A DNA stretch of 23,318 nt from CAZPDM01 sp964585305 (GTDB taxonomy: Bacteria > Planctomycetota > Uabimicrobiia > Uabimicrobiales > JABWCH01), in assembly GCA_964585305.1 (NCBI GenBank), contig CAZPDM010000072.1, positions 1 through 23,318 of the forward strand, given 5' to 3'. Within the stretch, counting starts at the first letter, position 1. Each line of letters opens with the position of its first letter. A model generated the notes under the pieces. That model did no database searches, had not been told where the DNA came from, and was given only the letters and a program-made list of their open reading frames with translations. Positions 1 to 6,804 of this stretch are shown piece by piece. A program made the translations under genes and the position numbers.

Positions 1-66
1 AATTATTGAATATTTCTCATTGTTGATATTCTCGTTGGAAAGTCAAATAGGTATTTTTATCTTTTC

Positions 67-123
67 TAAGAGCACGCTGCGCGTGCTCTAACATAAAGAA
101 TAAGCACGCGCAGCGTGCTCTTA
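67..123. repeat. Inverted pair of GC-rich palindromes (REP/BIME-like or hairpin) upstream of pilM
   Basis: Bases 67-87 are the exact reverse complement of 103-123, giving a 21-bp perfect inverted repeat around a 15-nt AT-rich centre. Each half is itself palindromic: 69-77 pairs with 81-89 (9 bp, loop TGC), and 103-109 pairs with 113-119 (7 bp, loop GCA). The GC-rich arms stand out in this AT-rich sequence. It lies about 40 bp before the pilM start, so it may terminate transcription from an upstream gene outside the window, act as a cruciform or leader structure, or be a short mobile repeat of REP type. No second copy was noticed elsewhere in the window. Confidence 0.8.
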
Positions 124-161
124 CAATTGTTTTTTACTTAAATATTTAGTAAGGGAGCATT

Positions 162-1196
162 ATGTTTAAACCTAAGAAAACAGTCTTAGGCTTGGATATT
201 GGGAATTCCAGTATCAAAGCTATAGAAATGAGCCAAAAGGGAACTGAATATTTTATCAGTAACTATGGCCAAATTGAAGTAACGAATCATGATGACTTGG
301 TGTCTCCCCTTAAAGAACTTATCAGACAGATGAACATTAAAAGCCGCCGAGTAGCAACAGCAATTTCTGGCCGTGAAGTTATTGTTCGATATATTAGCAT
401 GAGATCTACTAATAATGAAGATTTAAGAAAAGCTGTCCAATTTGAGGCGGATAAATATATTCCCTACGATTTACAAGAAGTCATCTTAGATTCCCAGCGA
501 TTGGATGAATCCATTATTGGAATGGGTAATAGTGGAGAGATGAAAGTATTACTTGTAGCAGCTAAACGTAGTTTAATTGAACAACGTGTTCAGTTATTAA
601 AAGAAGTTAGCCTTTTGCCTTTTGTCATTGATGTAGATTCATTTGCATTAGGAAATGCTTTCGAATTGAAAAATATGCTTTCACCTCGTGCTGAAGTAGA
701 AGGGAAAGTTGTTGCTCTTATTGATATAGGTTCAACAAAAACTAATATCAATATTATGATTGGAAATACTTCTTTTTTTACAAGAGAAATCTATTTAGCA
801 GGCAACGAATTTACAGAAGAAATCCAAAAACGTTTGGAAATCGCTCCAGAAGAAGCAGAAGGTTATAAAAAAGACCCAGGAATATATGCTTTGGAAATTC
901 AAGAGGCGGTTGCTTCTGTAGTAGATGATTTAGCTAATGAAATAAGCCTTTCCTTTGACTACTTTGAAGGTCAATTTGAAAAAGAAGTAGAAGAAATATA
1001 TCTCTCCGGCGGTGGCAGTCAACTATTTTCCTTAGAGCCCGATTTTGAACGCATTTTTGGGAAGCGCATTAACCGATGGGATCCGACAGAAAACTTTGAT
1101 GTACAAGATGAACAAGTAGATGTCAAAGCATTACGTGATAATGCACCGCAACTTGCTATTGCAATTGGATTAGCTTCAAGAATTCGCACGGTCTAA
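162..1196 (+). CDS. pilM: PilM, actin-like type IV pilus assembly protein
   Basis: This 344-residue cytoplasmic actin/FtsA-like protein is expected to bind the N-terminal tail of PilN and connect the inner-membrane platform to the pilus motors. The N-terminal phosphate-1 motif is visible (DIGNSSIK around residues 12-19), as is a second nucleotide-binding motif (IDIGSTKTN around 187-195) and a C-terminal glycine motif (SGGGSQ around 282-287). The length is typical of PilM. The ATG at 162 is preceded by AAGGGAG at 151-157, 4 nt away. The next gene starts 19 bp after the stop, as expected for a pilMNO operon. Product family assignment is secure; the role is established family knowledge. Confidence 0.95.
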   Translation: MFKPKKTVLGLDIGNSSIKAIEMSQKGTEYFISNYGQIEVTNHDDLVSPLKELIRQMNIKSRRVATAISGREVIVRYISMRSTNNEDLRKAVQFEADKYIPYDLQEVILDSQRLDESIIGMGNSGEMKVLLVAAKRSLIEQRVQLLKEVSLLPFVIDVDSFALGNAFELKNMLSPRAEVEGKVVALIDIGSTKTNINIMIGNTSFFTREIYLAGNEFTEEIQKRLEIAPEEAEGYKKDPGIYALEIQEAVASVVDDLANEISLSFDYFEGQFEKEVEEIYLSGGGSQLFSLEPDFERIFGKRINRWDPTENFDVQDEQVDVKALRDNAPQLAIAIGLASRIRTV

Positions 1197-1215
1197 TTTT
1201 CGACGGAGAAAGACT

Positions 1216-2235
1216 ATGATTACAATTAACTTATTACCAAAAGATATGCAGGTTGAAGAACATTCTTCTCCAACTAACCTTATTGTTCGCGTAGCAAGTT
1301 TGTTAGTTGCTTTTGTAGCACTTGTTATTTTTGTTGTTTTCCGCTTTATAATTCTTGATAAAGCAAAAGATATATATACAGAAGCAGAAAATCAACGCAA
1401 TGAACTGAAAAAATATGAGCAGGAAAATAAAGATTTAACAACAATTATTGAACGTTTCAAAAAACGCGATAATACTGTAGAAACGGTCAGAAATTTACGT
1501 GTTCCATTTTCTCAAAAACTATGGCAGTTTTCAGATGTTTTATATAGAAAAAACTATCCTATTTGGATAACAAATCTCATTATTTCTCCAGATAAAAAAT
1601 CCGCTGCTCCTGTAAAAGGAAAGGCTGCTGCTACTCAAGAAAAAACATTAGCTACATTTAAATGGACTATGGATTGTGTTTGCGCAAGTCCTAAATTGGA
1701 ACCTACTACTAATTTTTATGATGAAATCAAAAACGATCGTAAATTTTTCAGAGATTTCGGTGGAATTACTTTGATCAATTCCTTTACCAAAATGGAATTT
1801 GGCAAAGAATATCAGCCCTCTTTTGGATGGAATTTTGCACTTAACTTACGAATGGAAGTAAAACCTCCTGAAAAACCTAAAGATCCTAGTTTTAAAGCAG
1901 AACACTTTAAAAATCCTCATAATTTTTTAATTAAAATTCGCGATGCAAAAGATCCTTTTACACAATATCTTCGAGAAAATCTTGGCAAAGATTTTAAAGA
2001 TCAATTGGTTCAATATACACAATCTCCTCCTCCACAACCATTGATCGTTTCTTTAATCGGAGAATTTAATAAGCTGCTCAAAAAAGACCTCTATGATAAA
2101 CAACGAGTTGCGAATTTAAAGCTGAAACAGGAAATCCATAATCTATTTCAATCAAATCCTCAAGGCGATGAATTAGTCCGAGCAAATCGCATATTGCTAG
2201 AAGAAGCCTATTCTAATGAAATCTCAAAACATTAG
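1216..2235 (+). CDS. pilN: PilN-like type IV pilus inner-membrane assembly protein, with long C-terminal extension
   Basis: The protein begins with the PilN hallmark INLLP within residues 1-8, the tail that docks into PilM. It has one membrane segment (about residues 22-47), then a charged coiled coil (about 48-85) and a periplasmic domain. At 339 residues it is clearly longer than ordinary PilN of about 180-220. The extra C-terminal part (from about residue 225) is charged, contains a short SPPPQP stretch and ends in helices; I do not recognise it. GGAG at 1205-1208, 7 nt from the ATG, supports the start. It is the second gene of the pilus operon, 19 bp after pilM and 84 bp before the PilO-like gene. 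The PilN assignment rests on the N-terminus, topology and gene order. Confidence 0.83.
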   Translation: MITINLLPKDMQVEEHSSPTNLIVRVASLLVAFVALVIFVVFRFIILDKAKDIYTEAENQRNELKKYEQENKDLTTIIERFKKRDNTVETVRNLRVPFSQKLWQFSDVLYRKNYPIWITNLIISPDKKSAAPVKGKAAATQEKTLATFKWTMDCVCASPKLEPTTNFYDEIKNDRKFFRDFGGITLINSFTKMEFGKEYQPSFGWNFALNLRMEVKPPEKPKDPSFKAEHFKNPHNFLIKIRDAKDPFTQYLRENLGKDFKDQLVQYTQSPPPQPLIVSLIGEFNKLLKKDLYDKQRVANLKLKQEIHNLFQSNPQGDELVRANRILLEEAYSNEISKH

Positions 2236-2319
2236 TAAATCAATTAGAGCTTTTTATATTCTAAAAATACTTTCTAGCAGAGAATATGTCCAAGCCGGCA
2301 AAATTAGGAGTTTACTTTC

Positions 2320-4014
2320 ATGAATACTGCTAAATTATCCGATAAGCAAACAAACATCGCTTGTGCTGTTATTGCAGGTTTGTTGTTTCTTGGGTTTGGC
2401 GCAATGACATACTTCGATTATGAAGAGCTTTTGAAAGTGGAAAGCGATACTGAAGCAAAGAAAGTCGAGATTAAACAAGCAGAAATAAAACGCGATCAAA
2501 TTCCAGATTTAAAAGCTACTTTATGGTATATGAAGAAAAAATATGAGCATTTTAAAGAAATGCTCCCAACTCAACAAGAATCCGCAGCTTTTTATGCTAA
2601 ACTTGATAAATATCGTATTGAAAAAGGTATTAAACCTTGGAAAAGTCTTAGTACCAAAGCAACAATTATAGAAACAGCAGAAGAAGAAAAAAAGAGCAAT
2701 GATCCTCAAAGTATGCAAAATAAAACTGAAACTACAAAACCTAAAAAACCTGCTCCGCAAGGAAAAAATGCACCGAAGCAATCCGCTTTTGGAGAATTTA
2801 TTGAAACAACATACTATGCAAGTGTATCATTAACTTTTGATCAATTACTTCAATTCCTTAATACCATTGAAAATGACAAGCGTTTTTATGGTATTCAAGA
2901 AATTAAAATGTCAGGTAGCAAAGGTGCTGTAACTAAGACTAAAAACCCTAAAGACGCATTTAAAGAACTTGGAAATCCAGATATTGAAACGGATTTAGTT
3001 ATTGTTAGTTTTACATATACAGGAGATATGCCTGTTGACAAAGAAGTTACTAAGTTTATAGATGATAAATATAAACCTCCTTTGGAAACGCAGGAAAAAC
3101 TAAATTCAGAAATTAAAATTTGGGAATCAAAAGAAGATTTCTCAGCCACACACGCTTCTCGTAATCCATTTGACAAAGAACAAGTCTTACAACGTATTAT
3201 CCAAGATATTTCAGATAAAAATGAAGAAATTAAAAACAAAATTTCACCTCTTTTGCCAGCAGAACAACTTAAACGAGAAATGGAGCGCATTCAAGATATA
3301 CGCAATAAACTTCATATTTTAGCCGTGGCAGAAAGTTGGAGCAATTTACAAGAAGACATATCAAAACTTGGCTATGATAAAATGCTGGAAAATATCCAAG
3401 CAACAAAAGATAACGATCCTCAAGGCTTAATTTCTGAAAAAATTATTGCTTTACGCAAAGAATTAAGTGAATGGAATAAAGCTATTCTTTCTGCAGGCCA
3501 AGAAGAAAAAGCACGTCGTTTATTGGCTAAAAGTAAGCAAAAACTACAAGAAATTGACCTTCTTTATGAAGAAGGTAAAAAAAATGGAATTCAAAAGAAC
3601 TTTGAAAAAATAATTAGTATTCATAATGAAATTATGCCGCAATTGCGTGAAGTAAGTGATTGGGAAAGTAAAATTCCCGAACTTGGAAATGTTCGAAAAG
3701 AGGTAGAAATTAAATATTCTAAAGCAGAGACCCAAATTAAAATTATGCAATTGGCTACAAAGCTCAAACTTGAAGGAATTATATATTTACCCAATTTTAA
3801 AGAAAACAAAGATTCCTCTGAAACTAAAGATATGTCTGTTGTCTTTATCAATAAAAAATTGATGAGAAAAAATGAAATCATCATGGGATTTGTTATTCAA
3901 AGTATTGAAGAAGACAAAATTATCTTACGATATAAAGAAGAAACTGTTCCACTTCAATTTAAAAGGCTTCCTAGACAGGATTTAAGCAAAGATAAAAAAT
4001 CTGTAAAAAGCTAA
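2320..4014 (+). CDS. pilO: PilO-like protein with a C-terminal PilP-like module (probable PilO-PilP fusion)
   Basis: This 564-residue bitopic membrane protein has one membrane segment (about residues 12-32), a coiled coil (about 38-75) and a PilO-like periplasmic domain to about residue 240. It is roughly 2.5 times the usual PilO length. After an RNPFD motif at 281-285, of the kind preceding PilP/GspC homology regions, comes a long, almost entirely helical charged region (about 286-480). A beta-rich ending follows (about 506-549, FINKKLMRKNEIIMGF then IEEDKIILRY). That ending reads like the PilP domain that contacts the secretin. No separate pilP is present between this gene and pilQ, which supports a fusion. 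AGGAG at 2306-2310 lies 9 nt before the ATG. PilO is likely; the fusion is inference from motifs and missing pilP. Confidence 0.78.
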   Translation: MNTAKLSDKQTNIACAVIAGLLFLGFGAMTYFDYEELLKVESDTEAKKVEIKQAEIKRDQIPDLKATLWYMKKKYEHFKEMLPTQQESAAFYAKLDKYRIEKGIKPWKSLSTKATIIETAEEEKKSNDPQSMQNKTETTKPKKPAPQGKNAPKQSAFGEFIETTYYASVSLTFDQLLQFLNTIENDKRFYGIQEIKMSGSKGAVTKTKNPKDAFKELGNPDIETDLVIVSFTYTGDMPVDKEVTKFIDDKYKPPLETQEKLNSEIKIWESKEDFSATHASRNPFDKEQVLQRIIQDISDKNEEIKNKISPLLPAEQLKREMERIQDIRNKLHILAVAESWSNLQEDISKLGYDKMLENIQATKDNDPQGLISEKIIALRKELSEWNKAILSAGQEEKARRLLAKSKQKLQEIDLLYEEGKKNGIQKNFEKIISIHNEIMPQLREVSDWESKIPELGNVRKEVEIKYSKAETQIKIMQLATKLKLEGIIYLPNFKENKDSSETKDMSVVFINKKLMRKNEIIMGFVIQSIEEDKIILRYKEETVPLQFKRLPRQDLSKDKKSVKS

Positions 4015-4080
4015 ATTAGTGGGAAATTACCTTGAAATAGGTTATTTATTTTCGAGCGATTTATTTCTCCCGACTTTTAT

Positions 4081-4106
4081 CTTTTTTTCTTTGACAAGAA
4101 AAAAAG
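4081..4106. other. A/T-rich 11-bp hairpin between pilO and pilQ
   Basis: 4081-4091 is perfectly complementary to 4096-4106 (CTTTTTTTCTT / AAGAAAAAAAG) with loop TGAC. It is a stem of T and A tracts and sits 67 bp after the pilO-like stop. It could slow or partly terminate transcription, or affect processing of the pilO-pilQ transcript. It lacks the GC core of a classical intrinsic terminator, so function is uncertain. Confidence 0.45.
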
Positions 4107-4113
4107 AAATTGT

Positions 4114-4168
4114 GGATGAATTTAGGGCGATTCATCCCCGAAGTTAAAGACTTCGGGGTTTTCTCGCC
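4114..4168 (+). other. Compact double stem-loop module, resembling an IS200/IS605-type end
   Basis: Two nested or alternative stems are exact: 4114-4121 with 4130-4137 (8 bp) and 4136-4144 with 4150-4158 (9 bp, loop TAAAG, then TTTTCT). An outer GGCGA/TCGCC pair at 4126-4130 and 4164-4168 can close the second hairpin. The CCCCGAAG...CTTCGGGG-TTTT form recalls subterminal hairpins seen at right ends of IS200/IS605 (tnpA/tnpB) elements, and it also resembles a rho-independent terminator. No transposase or TnpB gene lies next to it, so it would be a solo end or a degenerate remnant. Equally it may simply attenuate transcription ahead of pilQ. Confidence 0.5.
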
Positions 4169-4195
4169 AAAATTCTATAAAACCTGCCAACCCTT

Positions 4196-4211
4196 AAGGA
4201 GACAATGCATG
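4196..4211 (+). promoter_or_regulatory. Ribosome binding site that fixes the pilQ start
   Basis: AAGGAG at 4196-4201 lies 7 nt before the ATG at 4209, immediately ahead of a hydrophobic signal peptide. The reading frame remains open upstream to a TTG at 4110, but that stretch encodes the hairpin module and has no comparable binding site, so 4209 is the real start. Confidence 0.85.
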
Positions 4212-6035
4212 TTATTGCGATATGCCTGCGGACTAGGACTAATGCTAGCCTTAGTGCTTCCATTGATTGCCCAACAACAAGAAAATGCTACTGCAAAAGC
4301 AAGAGAAGAATTTATTTCTTTAAAAGTAGAAAATCGTCCATTTTCAGATATATTAGATCATGTTCAAGAAATTACAAGACAAAATATTATTTATGATAGT
4401 GAGATAAAAGATACAATTGTTTCTGTCAATTTAAAAAATCTACCTTGGAGACAATTTATCGAGACTATTGCAAAAGCTAATAATTGCTTAGTCGAAGATA
4501 TTGAAAACGGCATAACAAAAGTATCAAAGCCACCTTTAGTAACAATGGAATTTGAAGGAGCAGATATTCGCGATATTATCAACCATATTGCGATTATTTC
4601 CAACAGAAATATTGTTATTTCAGAACAAGTAAAGGGAACAGTATCGCTCCGTTTAAAAGATGTTCCTTGGCAAGATGCACTAGAATCCGTTATTAAAACA
4701 CGTGGATATGTTATGGTCCAAGAAAAAGAAGGCCGTATTTTTAGAATAGTTCCCCCTCAAGAAATTGAAACCCAATTAGAAACCCGTATTTTTAAATTAC
4801 GCTTTATTCGCCCCAAATCTGCGTACGTTGCAAAAATGACATCCAACTATTTCAAAGATGGAACTGTTGCAGCAGGTGGCGGTGGGCGAGGTGGTGCTGG
4901 TGCTGGTGCTGGTGCAATGGGTGGCACAGGAAGTACTGTAAAATTCAGCCTTCTTAATGCATTAGAAACTGTTCTTACTCCGAATAAAGGAAGGCTAAAT
5001 TACGACGAAAATACAAATACTTTGATCATCACAGATGTAAAACCTCAAATTGATAAAATGACTTCAATTATCAATGAATTAGATAAAGAACCAAGACAAG
5101 TATTTTTGGATATTAAATTTATTCGCACTACAAACAGCGATGTTTTTGATTTTGGTGTTGATACTGGTGATGATGGAATTCGTATCAGCCAAAGTTTTGG
5201 AAGCATGTCTACAAGATTACCTTTTACTTTGGGAAAAGGTGGTTGGGAAGACAGTATTGCCGCAGTCCCTAAATCTCAATTAGAAAAAGAAGGCTTTCCT
5301 AATGATACTCAAGTTTCTGAACAAAATAGTAAAACAGCACCAATTACTTTTGGATCATTAGATTTCACCCAAACTAAATTTACCTTGCGTCTTTTGAAAA
5401 AAGATGTAAAAAGTAAAGTAGTCCAAGCACCTAAAATTATTACCCTCGATAATCATGAAGCAACCATTTTTGTTGGGCGTTCAATTTCTTATGCTCGTAC
5501 AGAAATCATCCAAAATGACAATGGCGTTCCTTCTGTTGAAATTCAAGAAGCAGAAGACTCTCCAGCAAGAGAAGGTTTCCAAATTTTAGTTGTTCCACAT
5601 ATTATTCCAGATACAAATAAAATACAATTAACAGTAATTCCTTCTAACGATCAACTTACTGGAACTACTTCTAAAATTGCTGGATTTAATACATTTACTG
5701 CAGGCAGTAATTCTATTGATCTTCCAGAAATAACCCAACAAGTACTTGTTACACACATGATTTTGGAAAGTGGACAAACTGCTGTTTTAGGAGGTTTACT
5801 AAAGGTAAGTCAGGCAGAAGTTGTTCGTAAAGTTCCATTTTTGGGAGATATTCCATTTTTAGGATATTTCTTTAAATATAAATCTATCAATAAAGAAAAA
5901 GAAGACCTTTTCATCTTTATCACGCCAAGAATTGTAGATTCCGCAGAAAATACAAAAGACACTACAGATGCCGCAGCTAAAGTCAAACTAGATCAACAAC
6001 GTGCTCAATATGAGTCTATCTGGCGAGATAAATAA
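4209..6035 (+). CDS. pilQ: PilQ-type secretin, outer-membrane channel of the type IV pilus
   Basis: From the ATG at 4209 the product is 608 residues. A signal peptide (about residues 1-21, MLLRYACG...LPLIAQ) is followed by two STN/N0-like repeats (about 32-105 and 108-180), each with a PW(R/Q) motif, and a secretin N domain. That domain holds a glycine/alanine-rich loop (about 222-245). The C-terminal secretin barrel carries the family signature VPFLGDIPFLGYFFK (about 550-565) and ends in ITPRIV. The protein should multimerise in the outer membrane as the pilus exit pore. No AMIN domain is seen, so the N-terminus is shorter than in proteobacterial PilQ. It follows the PilO/PilP-like gene after 194 bp. 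GspD is the main alternative, but gene order favours PilQ. Confidence 0.93.
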   Translation: MLLRYACGLGLMLALVLPLIAQQQENATAKAREEFISLKVENRPFSDILDHVQEITRQNIIYDSEIKDTIVSVNLKNLPWRQFIETIAKANNCLVEDIENGITKVSKPPLVTMEFEGADIRDIINHIAIISNRNIVISEQVKGTVSLRLKDVPWQDALESVIKTRGYVMVQEKEGRIFRIVPPQEIETQLETRIFKLRFIRPKSAYVAKMTSNYFKDGTVAAGGGGRGGAGAGAGAMGGTGSTVKFSLLNALETVLTPNKGRLNYDENTNTLIITDVKPQIDKMTSIINELDKEPRQVFLDIKFIRTTNSDVFDFGVDTGDDGIRISQSFGSMSTRLPFTLGKGGWEDSIAAVPKSQLEKEGFPNDTQVSEQNSKTAPITFGSLDFTQTKFTLRLLKKDVKSKVVQAPKIITLDNHEATIFVGRSISYARTEIIQNDNGVPSVEIQEAEDSPAREGFQILVVPHIIPDTNKIQLTVIPSNDQLTGTTSKIAGFNTFTAGSNSIDLPEITQQVLVTHMILESGQTAVLGGLLKVSQAEVVRKVPFLGDIPFLGYFFKYKSINKEKEDLFIFITPRIVDSAENTKDTTDAAAKVKLDQQRAQYESIWRDK

Positions 6036-6053
6036 TTTGTAATTTCTAATATG

Positions 6054-6089
6054 GTTATGCGTACCTTTAAAAAATTAAGTACGCATAAC
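6054..6089. terminator. 11-bp perfect hairpin after pilQ
   Basis: 6054-6064 (GTTATGCGTAC) pairs perfectly with 6079-6089 around a 14-nt A/T loop, 18 bp after the pilQ stop. There is no T-run immediately downstream, so it is not a classical terminator. It may be an mRNA 3'-end stabiliser or processing site, or a palindromic protein-binding site before the next gene. Confidence 0.45.
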
Positions 6090-6119
6090 TAAATCTAATC
6101 AATAATCAGGATTACTGTT

Positions 6120-6791
6120 TTGGATAATAAAGATTCTTTACAAGCATCTTCAAATGCTTTGTTTAACTATCGAATTTGGTTAAGCAGAGATGGCTTTAGT
6201 CGCTATCTTTCTCAGCATGATACAGCAGCAATTCTAGAGCAATCTATTCGGCGTGCAAGTATCCCCATTGCATTTTCTGGACAATTTAATCCACGCATGA
6301 GAATATCTTATTATACTTCTCTTCCCGTTGGAATAGCTTCATCTGGAGAGCCTATTGATTTAACTCTTCAAAAATCATTCGATGTCGAAGAACTTAAAAC
6401 TAGATTGCAAAATAAATTGCCTTCAGGATTTGGAATTTCAAAAGTAGAGCTATTTTCTCGTCGAGAAAAATGTTGGATAAATTTAACATACCAAGTTAAG
6501 TCTTCTTTTCATATTTCTGATGAAAAAATTGTTCAACTTTTGCAAAAAAATGAAATATGGGTTATTCGAGCTCATAATGGCAAACGTGTTAATATTCGAC
6601 AATATATTTTAGATTGTCGCCTTATAGCAAACGAAACAAATTTCTCTATATTGGAATTTTCTTTTCGCATGGATTCTACCGGCAGTGCTTCTGTTTGGGA
6701 ATTACTTACAGAACTAGAAGTCCCATTAAATGATCAAATTTTTCTTGATATTGTTCGCACTTCGGTAAAACTAGTGCCCTTAGAACCATAA
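6120..6791 (+). CDS. TIGR03936/DUF2344 family protein (radical-SAM-linked)
   Basis: The 223-residue protein contains the DUF2344 pattern: an N-terminal YRIWLSRDG...YLSQHDTAAILEQSIRRA stretch followed by FNPRMRISYYTSLPVGIASSGEPIDL. This family is usually fused to, or next to, a TIGR03960-type radical SAM protein and RNase G. Its biochemical function is not established. Here the RNase G neighbour is present but no radical SAM gene is in the window. The start is TTG at 6120, supported by AGGA at 6108-6111 with 8-nt spacing, and there is no in-frame ATG upstream. The stop codon and the next gene's weak ribosome binding site overlap, with a 13-bp gap, so translation of the two is probably coupled. 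Confidence 0.85.
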   Translation: MDNKDSLQASSNALFNYRIWLSRDGFSRYLSQHDTAAILEQSIRRASIPIAFSGQFNPRMRISYYTSLPVGIASSGEPIDLTLQKSFDVEELKTRLQNKLPSGFGISKVELFSRREKCWINLTYQVKSSFHISDEKIVQLLQKNEIWVIRAHNGKRVNIRQYILDCRLIANETNFSILEFSFRMDSTGSASVWELLTELEVPLNDQIFLDIVRTSVKLVPLEP

Positions 6792-6804
6792 AGGTTATTT
6801 ATTT

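Noticed and set aside
1..66. Promoter for pilM, for example TTGGAA (35-40) with TTATCT (57-62)
   Set aside because: Both hexamers match consensus poorly in an AT-rich stretch; not distinguishable from chance, and the true promoter may lie outside the window.
4091..4120. TTGACA at 4091-4096 as a -35 box for pilQ
   Set aside because: No acceptable -10 hexamer lies 16-18 nt downstream, and the TTGACA overlaps the stem and loop of an A/T hairpin.
4110..4208. Upstream extension of the pilQ frame from a TTG codon
   Set aside because: The stretch codes through two perfect hairpins, has no ribosome binding site, and would place 33 residues in front of a normal signal peptide.
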